A stretch of DNA of 64,000 nt from JBBQXY01 sp051004815. GTDB lineage: Bacteria; Chloroflexota; Ktedonobacteria; Ktedonobacterales; Ktedonobacteraceae. Shown here in pieces: positions 53,014-61,882 of this stretch. The translations under genes were made by a program, and so were the position numbers. The DNA lies in contig JBPCJY010000172.1 of assembly GCA_051004815.1 (NCBI GenBank), positions 4,456-68,455 of the forward strand. The letters run 5' to 3'. Below the pieces are notes generated by a model. That model searched no databases, was not told the origin of the DNA, and was given only the letters and a program-made list of their open reading frames with translations. Position 1 is the first letter of the stretch; each line of letters starts with the position of its first letter.

Positions 53014-54102
53014 TTATAAACTGTTCCCATTGGAAAGCATTTTCACCTGGCGCATCATTGCTATATGTTGTTCGGCGACCACATCGGCGGCGCGATAAGT
53101 GGGAATGTGTTGCTCCATCGCGATGGCGATGATAGTGCTCATGGTTTTATAGATGCGTGAGACTTTATCCATCGCTCGCTGACGATTGAAACCACCAGGG
53201 GAGAAGCTATCCAGGCTGCTGACAACGCCTCCCGCGTTGACAATGTAGTCAGGGGCGTACAATATCTCCTTTTGAGCTAGCAGATCGCCATGGCGATCTT
53301 CAGCCAACTGGTTGTTGGCCGACCCACAGACAATCTTGCAGCGCAGTTGAGCAAGGGTCTGATCATTGAGAATCGCCCCCATGGCACACGGACTAAATAC
53401 ATCTACATCAAGCCCCACTATTTCATCTGGTTGCACCACCTTCACGTTATATTGTGAGGCCACCGCACTGACCTTTTCCTGGTCTACATCGGCAATGGTC
53501 ACTGTTGCTCCAGCCTCAACTAGATGTCGTACCAGCTCTTTCCCCACGGCTCCTACCCCTTGAATGGCGACCGTGCGTCCTTGTGTGAGTGGACTGCCAT
53601 AAACCACGCGCAGACAGGCCCGCATCCCCTGGAAGACGCCGAAGGCCGTAGCGGGCGCACTATCACCGGGTCCTCCCATCGCTTCAGGAACAGTGACGAC
53701 ATACGGTGACTCGCTCCGCATGATCTCCATGTCGCTCAGCGTCGTGCCGACATCTTCGCCTGTTAAATAGAGGCCGCCGAGCCGATTGATAAAACGTGCC
53801 AGCCCACGGAGCATTCCCTCAGTCTTATCACGTTTGGGATCGCCGAGAATCACACATTTGCCCCCTCCATAGGGAAGACCAATAGCCGCGCATTTGTAGG
53901 TCATGCCACGAGCAAGCCGTACCGCATCTTGAATGGCGTCGGCTTCGCTTTCATAAGGCCACATACGAATGCCACCAGACGCTGGTCCTAACGTGGTGTC
54001 ATGTATGACGATAATTGCCCGCAGTCCAAGCGTTTTTTCCTGGCAGAAGATGATGTTTTCGTAGTCATGGCTTTCCATCAGGTCAAAAATACCATTGTCC
54101 AT
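53014..54102 (-). CDS. Leu/Phe/Val dehydrogenase family enzyme
   Basis: From ATG 54102 (AGGAGC 8 nt upstream) the protein has 362 residues, the size of leucine/valine dehydrogenases rather than glutamate dehydrogenases. Signatures are GPASGGIRMWPYESE, GMTYKCAAIGLPYGGGK with the catalytic Lys, TGEDVGTTLSDME and the nucleotide motif GVGAVGKELVRHL. It oxidatively deaminates a branched-chain or aromatic amino acid with NAD. The nearby P5C dehydrogenase supports an amino-acid-catabolism neighbourhood. Confidence 0.9.
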   Translation of the reverse strand: MDNGIFDLMESHDYENIIFCQEKTLGLRAIIVIHDTTLGPASGGIRMWPYESEADAIQDAVRLARGMTYKCAAIGLPYGGGKCVILGDPKRDKTEGMLRGLARFINRLGGLYLTGEDVGTTLSDMEIMRSESPYVVTVPEAMGGPGDSAPATAFGVFQGMRACLRVVYGSPLTQGRTVAIQGVGAVGKELVRHLVEAGATVTIADVDQEKVSAVASQYNVKVVQPDEIVGLDVDVFSPCAMGAILNDQTLAQLRCKIVCGSANNQLAEDRHGDLLAQKEILYAPDYIVNAGGVVSSLDSFSPGGFNRQRAMDKVSRIYKTMSTIIAIAMEQHIPTYRAADVVAEQHIAMMRQVKMLSNGNSL

Positions 54103-54215
54103 TGTAAAGTGCTCCTCGCATTGTTGAACGTATTGGTCAGTAATAAACATGCTACAACATATCACATCTGATACAATGTCCAGAAGAACAGTTTGTCAAG
54201 GAGGAGAACCATCGT

Positions 54216-55154
54216 ATGGACATCTATCGCGCACTTAACGCGGATGTGCCGCTCTCGCTTTTCACGATATTGCATCAAACCGCCCCTACTCTTTCACGCG
54301 AGGAGTACGAGCAACTGGTCAAAACTTTACATAACGATGTAAGCACACAGACCGAGTCACTTGGCAATGAACTCCTGAAGTGGCAACAGAAGCAGTATCT
54401 TGAACAAGCGGAAGAGATGGGGCGCAAACTGCAACGCCTGGGCTTCCTCTCAGAAGACGTAGATACCGCACAATTACAAGATGTCTTGCTACAAGACTAT
54501 CATCGAATGGGGAGCCGTATCGGTTCGCGGTCGCTGGTAGGACTACTGGGAGCAGCAGAAATCGTTCTTGATGAGGCAAAGCCTGTTGACGCTGAATTGG
54601 CTCACCTTGCTGACACAGGTCAGCGATATTTAGCCACTCTGGGGTTCAAACAGGGGCTTGGTATGATGCACGAATCCTGTCTGCTCTTTCGCGGTTCTGT
54701 GCATTACGACATAATAGAGCACCTGGTACGTAATCGTACGGAGCTGCAACAAGGAAAATATGCTAAATCTCTGGCTCATATTCTGCATATGGCGATCAGT
54801 GCGTATGACCTGGTCTATCAGACAGGAGAAGGTCTGTCCGCCGAACCAAACGAGGATGTGCCAATGCAGCAGGTCGCCTTTGCCATAAATAAAGGGAATA
54901 TACCCTATAGCCTGTTCCGTCGGAATATATCTAACATGATGGAAGATGTAGGTGAACATGTCCTCGTTTTTCACGCCTCGTTCTGGCAACGTAAACTCGG
55001 TCTGGGCATTGGCAAAGAATTTGTGTTGCGCTTCCGCCTACTTGCTGGCGAGGAACACCTGCGTTCCCTCATAGATGCTCTACAGAAGATGGGTACAGCA
55101 GGCAAAGAGGTGGTGTTACAGGGAGCGTTGATGGTGGGTAAGCGCATAGTATGA
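54216..55154 (+). CDS. Conserved-looking protein of unknown function
   Basis: I do not recognise a family. The 312-residue protein is soluble and mostly helical, with no signal peptide. The first 100 residues contain charged helices (LLKWQQKQYLEQAEEMGRK) that could form a coiled coil. The second half has one notable run, LGFKQGLGMMHESCLLFRG. GGAGG precedes the ATG. It diverges from the Leu/Val-type dehydrogenase and may share a regulatory region of about 110 nt. Confidence 0.75.
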   Translation: MDIYRALNADVPLSLFTILHQTAPTLSREEYEQLVKTLHNDVSTQTESLGNELLKWQQKQYLEQAEEMGRKLQRLGFLSEDVDTAQLQDVLLQDYHRMGSRIGSRSLVGLLGAAEIVLDEAKPVDAELAHLADTGQRYLATLGFKQGLGMMHESCLLFRGSVHYDIIEHLVRNRTELQQGKYAKSLAHILHMAISAYDLVYQTGEGLSAEPNEDVPMQQVAFAINKGNIPYSLFRRNISNMMEDVGEHVLVFHASFWQRKLGLGIGKEFVLRFRLLAGEEHLRSLIDALQKMGTAGKEVVLQGALMVGKRIV

Positions 55155-55208
55155 AGCATGTAATCGCCTTGAAGCAGAGTATGTGATCTCGGAGACCTTT
55201 CAAAACTA

Positions 55209-55237
55209 TTGACAAAACAAGAAATGTAATCTATTAT
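55209..55237 (+). promoter_or_regulatory. Sigma70 promoter of the repeat-protein/DUF2089 operon
   Basis: TTGACA (55209-55214) and TATTAT (55232-55237) are separated by 17 bp. A 7-bp hairpin (55271-55277 with 55283-55289) lies in the leader just before the ribosome site. Confidence 0.75.
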
Positions 55238-55313
55238 TTGCTATATGAGTTGTCATTAATTAACATGAATGATAGCATTTTATGCTATCGGCTTGCAAAA
55301 AGGAGAATATCCG

Positions 55314-56129
55314 ATGAATGCTGAACGAACGATGGTCCTTGAAATGCTAGCGGCTGGTAAGATTACCATTGAACAGGCCAACCAGTTAATCGATGCCCTG
55401 GGAGAAACGCCCCTCTCCGCCACAGAGGAAAGGCTCAAACAAGGACAACGCTTTGAGAGGAAAGAACCACTTCAAGAGTATCACGAACACCAGGCATACC
55501 AGGAAGCACCACGACTTACGCAATTTACGTTTGATCAACTCATCATGTTGAGCGAACATGAAGTTGACCCTTCTTATCTCAAGGGGCTACGAGAGGCAGG
55601 ATTGACAGACCTGACCGTTGAGCAAATTATTGAACTAAACGAGCATGAAGTTGATCCTTCTTACATCAAAGCCTTGCGCGAAGGGGGACTATCCAATCTC
55701 ACTGTTGACCAGATCATTGAGTTAAGTGAACACGAAGTTGATCCAGCATACTTGATGAAGCTTCATGAGGGAGGCGTATTTGACCTCACCGTTGACCAAA
55801 TTAATGAATTGAGCGACCATGATATTAAACCGGCTTATATCAAAGCCTTGCGGGAAGCCGGATTAAATGACCTCACCTTTGAAGAGATCATCGAATTGAG
55901 CGACCACGGAGTAAAGCCCTCCTACATCAATCGATTACGTGAAGCCGGGTTAATCGCTCTTACTGTTGACCAAATTAATGAATTGAGCGACCATGATATT
56001 AAACCGGCTTATATCAAAGCCTTGCAGGAAGCCGGGTTAAGTGGTCTTACTGTTGACGAAATCATCGAATTGAGTGAGCGCGAAGTTGATCCTTCCTACC
56101 TCAAGGCTCTACGAGGCATATCAGGTTGA
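55314..56129 (+). CDS. Protein of seven 29-residue repeats with SHOCT-like N-terminus
   Basis: ATG 55314 has AAGGAG 8 nt upstream and gives 271 residues. Residues about 7-34 (VLEMLAAGKITIEQANQLIDAL) resemble the SHOCT-like domain found at the end of DUF2089 proteins. After a charged linker, about seven tandem 29-residue units follow the pattern LTVDQIIELSEHEVDPSYIK plus ALREAG. Similar repeats occur in the C-terminal parts of some BlaR1/M56-type proteins, by memory. One unit pair includes 61 identical bases at 55791-55851 and 55965-56025, showing recent duplication. The repeats probably form a helical solenoid for protein contacts. Confidence 0.78.
   Translation: MNAERTMVLEMLAAGKITIEQANQLIDALGETPLSATEERLKQGQRFERKEPLQEYHEHQAYQEAPRLTQFTFDQLIMLSEHEVDPSYLKGLREAGLTDLTVEQIIELNEHEVDPSYIKALREGGLSNLTVDQIIELSEHEVDPAYLMKLHEGGVFDLTVDQINELSDHDIKPAYIKALREAGLNDLTFEEIIELSDHGVKPSYINRLREAGLIALTVDQINELSDHDIKPAYIKALQEAGLSGLTVDEIIELSEREVDPSYLKALRGISG
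55791..56025 (+). repeat. Identical 61-bp direct repeats, 174 bp apart
   Basis: Bases 55791-55851 and 55965-56025 are identical. The distance of 174 bp equals two 29-codon units, so the newest duplication copied a pair of units. Confidence 0.9.
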
Positions 56130-56163
56130 CCTTTCCACATTTATTGGACAAGAGGTGCCATCT

Positions 56164-56532
56164 ATGATGCACCCACTCATCACAAAGGACCCGGTTACTG
56201 GTGGAGAACTGATTGTTACCAGGCTAGAATGCCCGGAGAGCAATATCGTCATTGAGGGAAGATTTAGTCTTGGCTGGATGGCTCGCTTGACTCCCGAACA
56301 GCTTGCCTTCGTGGGTCAGCTAGTCAAACATAAAGGCAACGTTCAAAAACTATCCGTTGCATTGAATATTGCCTACAATACGGCACGCAATCACCTTGAT
56401 GATATCATAGACGCTCTGGAGGAAGCTCCATCCAAGCCAAAACAACGACCTGAACGCTTGAAAATTTTAGCAATGCTCTCAGCTGGTGAGCTTCCTTTTG
56501 AAGCTGCCATGAAATTGCTCACTAATCAGTAA
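56164..56532 (+). CDS. DUF2089-like protein with lost zinc ligands
   Basis: The 122-residue protein fits DUF2089: LIVTRLEC and IEGRFSLGWMARLTPEQLAFVGQLVKHKGN, then a helix-turn-helix-like stretch VALNIAYNTARNHLDDII, and a SHOCT-like end (LKILAMLSAGELPFEAAMKLL). The usual N-terminal CPVCGG is DPVTGG here, and the second CxxC is reduced to CPES, so the zinc ribbon is probably lost. It starts 34 nt after the repeat protein, which carries the same SHOCT-like motif, so the two may act together. Confidence 0.78.
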   Translation: MMHPLITKDPVTGGELIVTRLECPESNIVIEGRFSLGWMARLTPEQLAFVGQLVKHKGNVQKLSVALNIAYNTARNHLDDIIDALEEAPSKPKQRPERLKILAMLSAGELPFEAAMKLLTNQ

Positions 56533-56553
56533 TCAGCAGTTCGTAAGAGGTTT

Positions 56554-56626
56554 AAGAGGTGGATATGGAGGCTGTGGGTTGTGTCGTTACTGGCGACACA
56601 ACCCACAGCCTCCATATCCACCTCTT
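56554..56626. terminator. 33-bp perfect hairpin between convergent genes
   Basis: Bases 56554-56586 are exactly complementary to 56594-56626 with a 7-nt loop. The arm ends give AAGAGG and CCTCTT. It is long for a terminator and contains no long T-run. Confidence 0.85.
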
Positions 56627-56640
56627 TCTTGCTGTTTGGA

Positions 56641-57459
56641 TTAATCGTTCAGCAAGAGCGAGAGTGCTGGTGCTGGCACCTGGTGGTCATCTGAGATGCT
56701 GATCACTGCGGTACCCACGGAGAAGAACTCAATGACGTGCGAACCCCAGCCATGGCTGCGCTCGCTAATCTGTGTGCCCACTACCCCTTGTGCCGCCAGG
56801 CTGATAGCCTCTGCCTGCATGCGCTCCATCGCAAGTTCGCGAGCATCATAGAGGCCCTGCGTATAGTTCGTCATCTCGACGTTCTGGCCGACTTGCTTGA
56901 ACCATTGGCCCATGCCTTGATGAGCGATGTGATACACGCAATTGCCCATCACCATACCTACGGGACGATAGCCTGTGCGCAGCAGTGTCCAGAAATCCTG
57001 ACCGGATAGGTCCGAGGTGAACGGCATCCCTTTAGCGTTACGGAAGGATTGACCGTTACGGGCGCGAATGGCCGTACCAATCGCCACAAACTCGGCCAGG
57101 GCCTCGCCCCATTCGTGCTGCGTCACTTCTAGTCGTACACCTACAATACCATCTGCCCTCAGCGCGTCAGCCTCTTCCTCCATGCGCGCCATCGCTAGCT
57201 CGCGGGCATGATACATAGCTTGTGTCAATACAGTCATTTCCTGGTTCTGCGTCCAATTTGCTCGTTGATAGCCAATATGGTAGATGGAACTACCAACGAC
57301 CAGCCCGACGGGATCAAATCCTGCCTCGCGCACCAGCAGAAATTCGTTGACACTCAGGTCGCTGGTAAAAAGTGCTTTATGGGTCGCGTCACCACGCATA
57401 ATGTTGAGTCGTTCACGGGCATGGCTTGGTAAATCATTGGGTGGCATTTGTTTTGACAT
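56641..57459 (-). CDS. Tandem YbjQ-like (heavy-metal-binding) domain protein
   Basis: The 272-residue protein is an internal duplication. Each half begins FTSDLS, followed by a YbjQ-type core: VGLVVGSSIYHIGYQ or VGMVMGNCVYHIAHQ, then ARELAMARMEEEADALRADGIVGVRL and FVAIGTAI. Single-domain YbjQ proteins are about 107 residues and form rings; the function is unsettled. It is the last of three minus-strand genes diverging from pspA. Confidence 0.8.
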   Translation of the reverse strand: MSKQMPPNDLPSHARERLNIMRGDATHKALFTSDLSVNEFLLVREAGFDPVGLVVGSSIYHIGYQRANWTQNQEMTVLTQAMYHARELAMARMEEEADALRADGIVGVRLEVTQHEWGEALAEFVAIGTAIRARNGQSFRNAKGMPFTSDLSGQDFWTLLRTGYRPVGMVMGNCVYHIAHQGMGQWFKQVGQNVEMTNYTQGLYDARELAMERMQAEAISLAAQGVVGTQISERSHGWGSHVIEFFSVGTAVISISDDHQVPAPALSLLLND

Positions 57460-57507
57460 AAGAACTCCTTCACAGATGTTTCAAGGTATCTGAACAATGT
57501 GCAGATA

Positions 57508-58500
57508 TTATTCGTCGCGGAATGTTAGCTCACTGGTTTCGCCGCGTCGGCCTGGACGCAAGTCGGTTAATGTCAGCGTCGGCTTAGGCGGTGGAATGAC
57601 GTGATCTTTTTTCACAGACGTGATAGAGGTTCCAATCGCCGCGAAATGAACGGATAAATCCATGTAATATTGTGTCGGGTAGTTTTCGCGTTCTTGTTCA
57701 TACTCAATGACTTTTCGATCATTCTCGATATGCATTCCGACGATGCCGACCGCGTTAAGCTTGCGGGCCGTGGTCATGATGCGGTTCATTGCCAGGTCTC
57801 GCGAAGTATAGAGAGCTTGCGTGAATGGCACAATCTCCTGATTATAACCACCGCCGCTGTACCAACCACGCATCTGGTTTGTCAGATTACTGCCCAGAGA
57901 GACATAGTACGAGCAGAAGCCGGTCACAACTCCAGTTGGATAGTATCCCGCTTGCAGCAATGTCCAGAATTCCTGCCCGGAAAGATCGCTCAGAAAGGGA
58001 TATTGGGGTACTGGGGTGTTTGGCAGACGAATGGCGGTGCCAATAGCTGTGTATTCCAGCAAATTCTTACCCCACTCGTAGTTTCTTCGGGCGAAACGCA
58101 CGCCGATCACGCCGTGAGCTTTCAGCAATACTGCCTCCTGCTGTAACCTGCTCAGGGCGAGCTGCGCGGAATGTTGGTGGGCATTGGTTAAGGTGGTCAT
58201 TTCCGAGGCGGCGGTATTGTAGGTATAGTTGCGTACATACTGCCAGCCAATTTGATAAATTGAGCTGCCCATGACCTGGCTCAAGGCAACATAGCCCTGG
58301 TTACGCATGAGCGAGAACTCGTTGACACTCAAGTCACTAGAAAAGATGGGATGGCCGGCTTCTACCTCTTCGTGCAGCCGTCGTTGCGCCTGCGTGGGAA
58401 GTCCACCAGCCTCCAATGAACGGCGACTCACTTCTGCCTCTTGTAGAGCCAGCTGTCTACGCTGCTCTTCCTCCGGCGAGATTCTGTTCCAAAAAGGCAT
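57508..58500 (-). CDS. Tandem YbjQ-like domain protein, paralogue of the next gene
   Basis: The 330 residues begin with a charged helix of about 40 residues. Two YbjQ-like units follow, each opened by FSSDLS or FLSDLS. Motifs VMGSSIYQIGWQ, AHGVIGVRF, VTGFCSYYV and AVGIVGMHI mark the units. It is clearly related to the product of 56641-57459, so four such domains occur in a row in this operon. Confidence 0.8.
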   Translation of the reverse strand: MPFWNRISPEEEQRRQLALQEAEVSRRSLEAGGLPTQAQRRLHEEVEAGHPIFSSDLSVNEFSLMRNQGYVALSQVMGSSIYQIGWQYVRNYTYNTAASEMTTLTNAHQHSAQLALSRLQQEAVLLKAHGVIGVRFARRNYEWGKNLLEYTAIGTAIRLPNTPVPQYPFLSDLSGQEFWTLLQAGYYPTGVVTGFCSYYVSLGSNLTNQMRGWYSGGGYNQEIVPFTQALYTSRDLAMNRIMTTARKLNAVGIVGMHIENDRKVIEYEQERENYPTQYYMDLSVHFAAIGTSITSVKKDHVIPPPKPTLTLTDLRPGRRGETSELTFRDE

Positions 58501-58535
58501 AACGGTCTCTTTCTCTAAAAAAAGCTCTCGCCCGG

Positions 58536-58934
58536 TTATTGCAATAGAAATCGTTCAAGAGCTATACGAGCCTGTGCATTGTTTGCCGCGACATCAGCTA
58601 AGGCCCCTGCCAGTTCTTCAATCCATAGTTCCATAGGCACCTGGTCTGTCTTAAGAACGATGCCGCGCACAATTTTTGCGCGTTGAGTGAGGACGGGTCC
58701 CTGTCGTTCCCGGCTAATGCGATACTGGTAATCGCCCAGGTTGACGGTAATCTCTTTGACCGGGTGCTCACGAGAAAATAGGCCGCTATGGCGTGTCACT
58801 ATCGTCTGATTGGGCAGTGAACCAGACAATTTGCTGGCCAGTGCTTCCAGAAATGCCTTAACATCGGTGCTATCAGATCGAAGTGATGCGGCAAGCATCT
58901 CCATTTGCAATGGCTCACCTAATTCGTCATGCAT
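58536..58934 (-). CDS. Small protein of unknown function, first gene of the YbjQ-like operon
   Basis: ATG 58934 has AAGGAG 6 nt upstream and gives 132 residues; longer frames start at codons with no ribosome site. No family is recognised. The protein is soluble and predicted mixed alpha/beta, with a helical end (WIEELAGALADVAANNAQAR). Its position between pspA and the two YbjQ-like genes suggests a shared role. Confidence 0.75.
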   Translation of the reverse strand: MHDELGEPLQMEMLAASLRSDSTDVKAFLEALASKLSGSLPNQTIVTRHSGLFSREHPVKEITVNLGDYQYRISRERQGPVLTQRAKIVRGIVLKTDQVPMELWIEELAGALADVAANNAQARIALERFLLQ

Positions 58935-59175
58935 CCTTCGCTCCTTCCTGGTTGAACATACGTCATTTTTATGTATTATAGCATGTTGTGGTTTCTCAAG
59001 AGTTCCCCAGAAAACTTTCCCTTGCACCGTTTTACCGCAGCAGGCTGCGAAACAGTGAATTTGAGTCTTCACAATCTCTGCGTTTATGTTATCATAAGAA
59101 TGAACGCAGTGATACAATAATAATAAAATATGTGCAAATGCATTTGTCACTCTGTACCAATAAGGAGGAACACCA

Positions 59176-59931
59176 ATGGGCTTTTTCTCACGTCTCGCCA
59201 ACTTTTTTCGTATGCGAGCCAACGCCGCCCTGGACAAGGCCGAAGATCCAGGCCAGGTAATGGATTACTCGTACCAGAAGCAACTGGAACAATTGCAGAA
59301 CCTGAAACGCTCAATCGCGGAGGTTGTCACCAACGAGAAGCGTCTGGAGATGCAGCAAACGCAGATTGAACAACAGGTTGCTCGCCTCGATCAGCAAGCG
59401 ATGCAGGCATTGAATGCCAACCGCGAAGACCTGGCACGTCAGGCTTTGCAGCGCAAAGAGATGTTGTTGACCCAAATCAATGGCTTTGAGCAGCAAATCG
59501 CGCAACTGAAGGCGCAGGAGGAGAAGTTGGTGACAATGGAGCGCACCATCTCGTCTCGTGTCGAAGCCTTCCGCACGCAGAAAGAGATGGTCAAAGCGCA
59601 GTATGGTGCTGCCCAGGCACAGGTGAAGATCAATGAATCTGTGACGGGTATTTCGCAAGAAATGTCAGAAATGAACCTTGCGATGCAGCGTGCGCAGGAT
59701 AAAGTGTTGACTATGCAGGCCCGCGCCAATGCTATGGATGACTTGATCGAGCAAGGCACGCTGGGAGATCAGGGCCTATTGGGGCCTGGCTCAAACGATC
59801 CGCTTGATCGTGAACTGCGGCAAATTTCTGCCCACCAGAATGTCGAAGACCAGTTGCAAGCAATGAAACAGCAAATGCAGCTTGGTGGCCCCAATTCCCA
59901 ACAACGCCAAATCGAGCCACCTTCGCAATAA
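59176..59931 (+). CDS. pspA: PspA/IM30 family protein
   Basis: The 251-residue protein is almost entirely helical. It begins with an amphipathic segment (MGFFSRLANFFRMRANAALDK), then the PspA-typical DPGQVMDYSYQKQLEQLQNLK and long coiled coils to about residue 195. The tail is Gln-, Pro- and Ser-rich. PspA-family proteins coat and mend stressed membranes. Its divergent neighbours are a small unknown protein and two tandem YbjQ-like proteins. Confidence 0.93.
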   Translation: MGFFSRLANFFRMRANAALDKAEDPGQVMDYSYQKQLEQLQNLKRSIAEVVTNEKRLEMQQTQIEQQVARLDQQAMQALNANREDLARQALQRKEMLLTQINGFEQQIAQLKAQEEKLVTMERTISSRVEAFRTQKEMVKAQYGAAQAQVKINESVTGISQEMSEMNLAMQRAQDKVLTMQARANAMDDLIEQGTLGDQGLLGPGSNDPLDRELRQISAHQNVEDQLQAMKQQMQLGGPNSQQRQIEPPSQ

Positions 59932-59945
59932 TCTTAAAATAAGCG

Positions 59946-59997
59946 GTTGATTGTGTTTAAGCGGCATCACATGTGATGCCGCTTAAACACAATCAAC
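59946..59997. repeat. 52-nt perfect palindrome between pspA and the S9 peptidase
   Basis: Bases 59946-59971 are exactly complementary to 59972-59997 with no spacer. As RNA it would fold into a 24- to 26-bp stem. No T-run follows, so it is not a standard terminator. Confidence 0.88.
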
Positions 59998-60018
59998 TGT
60001 TTGTAGACAGGATATTTC

Positions 60019-61863
60019 ATGACAACGGAAACTTATAATTTTGCACGCTATTTGAATGTGCGTTCCGCGTATGCACCATCCTTTGCGCCAGATGGGAAAC
60101 GACTCAGTTTCCTCAGCGATATTACTGGCGTTGCCGAAGTGTGGAGCGTTCCTATCGACCTTCACGCGGAAATACCTGCCTGGCCGACCCAACTTACTTT
60201 TCGGAACGAGCGTGTAGCCGGGGCAGAGTTCTCACCAACAGAAGATGTATTGCTCTTAACGGCTGATACTGGTGGCAGTGAACTGACGCAACTCTCCTTG
60301 TTGAGCGCGGATGGCGCAACTCTGACGGAATTAACGGCGCAACCGGAGATCATTTATACTGCTGCAAGCTGGTCTCCCGATGGTCGACGTGTTGTTTATG
60401 CCAGTAACGAGCGTGATCGCCGCTATTTTGATCTCTATGAACGCACGCTTGCGGATGGTAATGTCGTTCAGCTACTCTGCCATGACGGCAACAATTATCC
60501 ACGCCGTTATTCACCCGATGGACAACAGGTGCTCTTTAGCCGCTCTTCGTCCAATGTGCGCAATCAACTCTTTCTGCTGGATAGAAAGAGTGGTGCAATC
60601 CGGCAGCTAACCCCTGATATCAGCGAGGGAGCAGCTCTGCATGGCTTTGCCGCGTGGTCTGCTGATCGTTCAGGACTGTATTTGCTCAGCAATCGCGGTC
60701 GCCAATTTGTCACGCTGGCCTGGCTCGATCTCGAGACCACCGAGCTTACGTACTTGCGCGATGACCATTGGGACGCAGACCTCCTGGCTCTGACCGAAGA
60801 CGGCTCGCGTATGGCACTGGTGATGAATGAAGATGGCTACTCGCGGCTGGAATTGTTCGACGTTTCGCATGGTTGGGAAGCTCGTCGGTCTCTGCCTGCA
60901 CCATCGGAGGGCTTGCCGAGCGGTGTATTTCGTGAAATGACCTGGTCGCTGGACGGTTCTCGCCTGGCCTTCACTGTCGATAGCGCGAATGATGCTTCCG
61001 ACATATGGGTATGGGATGTGAACGAGCAGATTCTCTGGCGGGCTACACGCAGTGCCACGGGCGGCATCCCACAAAGCTCTTTTGCCAGTCCTACTCTATT
61101 GCGCTATCCCACCTTCGATGGTCGCCAGATTCCCGCCTTCCTCTATCTACCTTCGGGTGAGCAGCAAAATGGTTTACCAGTCGTGGTTTATGTCCATGGT
61201 GGGCCAGAGAGCCAGTCACGACCAATCTATAATGCCGTCATGCAGTACTTGGTGACTTGTGGCTACGCCGTTCTTGTGCCTAATGTGCGTGGTAGTACAG
61301 GTTATGGCTACGAATATCAAAGTCTGGATGATGTGCGCTTGCGTATGGACTCGGTTGCTGACCTGCAACACGCCGTCTTCTACTTGAGGGAAAGTGGCAT
61401 CGCAGATCCACAGCGCATTGCAGTGATGGGGGGAAGCTATGGTGGATTCATGGTGCTCTCCGCGCTCACTACCTATCCCGATTTGTGGGCGGCGGGAGTC
61501 GATATCGTCGGTGTTGCCAACTTCGTCACCTTTCTGGAAAATACTGGCCCCTGGCGGCGCAAGAATCGTGAATCTGAGTATGGTAGTCTTGAGCATGATC
61601 GCGAGTTCCTTGAGCGCATCTCGCCTATCCACTCGATAGAGCGTATCACTGCTCCGCTCTTCGTTGTGCATGGAGCCAACGACCCGCGTGTGCCAGTTGG
61701 CGAGGCGGAACAAGTGGTAAGCGCACTCACTAAGCGCAATGTACCTGTAGAATATCTGCGCTTTGCAGATGAAGGTCACGGTCTGGTGAAACGTGCCAAT
61801 CGCCTACAAGCCTATCCTGCCATCGCCCGTTTCCTGGATACCTATGTGCGAGATAGAGCATAA
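60019..61863 (+). CDS. S9 family peptidase (acylaminoacyl-peptidase type)
   Basis: The 614-residue protein has an N-terminal beta-propeller of TolB/WD40-like repeats (SPDGRRVVYASN, SPDGQQVLFSRS, SLDGSRLAFTVD) to about residue 360. A prolyl-oligopeptidase catalytic domain follows, with nucleophile in GGSYGGF, acid in GANDPRVPVGEAE and His in DEGHGL. There is no signal peptide. Such enzymes cleave short peptides, often with blocked N-termini, in the cytosol. Confidence 0.94.
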   Translation: MTTETYNFARYLNVRSAYAPSFAPDGKRLSFLSDITGVAEVWSVPIDLHAEIPAWPTQLTFRNERVAGAEFSPTEDVLLLTADTGGSELTQLSLLSADGATLTELTAQPEIIYTAASWSPDGRRVVYASNERDRRYFDLYERTLADGNVVQLLCHDGNNYPRRYSPDGQQVLFSRSSSNVRNQLFLLDRKSGAIRQLTPDISEGAALHGFAAWSADRSGLYLLSNRGRQFVTLAWLDLETTELTYLRDDHWDADLLALTEDGSRMALVMNEDGYSRLELFDVSHGWEARRSLPAPSEGLPSGVFREMTWSLDGSRLAFTVDSANDASDIWVWDVNEQILWRATRSATGGIPQSSFASPTLLRYPTFDGRQIPAFLYLPSGEQQNGLPVVVYVHGGPESQSRPIYNAVMQYLVTCGYAVLVPNVRGSTGYGYEYQSLDDVRLRMDSVADLQHAVFYLRESGIADPQRIAVMGGSYGGFMVLSALTTYPDLWAAGVDIVGVANFVTFLENTGPWRRKNRESEYGSLEHDREFLERISPIHSIERITAPLFVVHGANDPRVPVGEAEQVVSALTKRNVPVEYLRFADEGHGLVKRANRLQAYPAIARFLDTYVRDRA

Positions 61864-61882
61864 GGAGACGGCGAGAGCCTAT

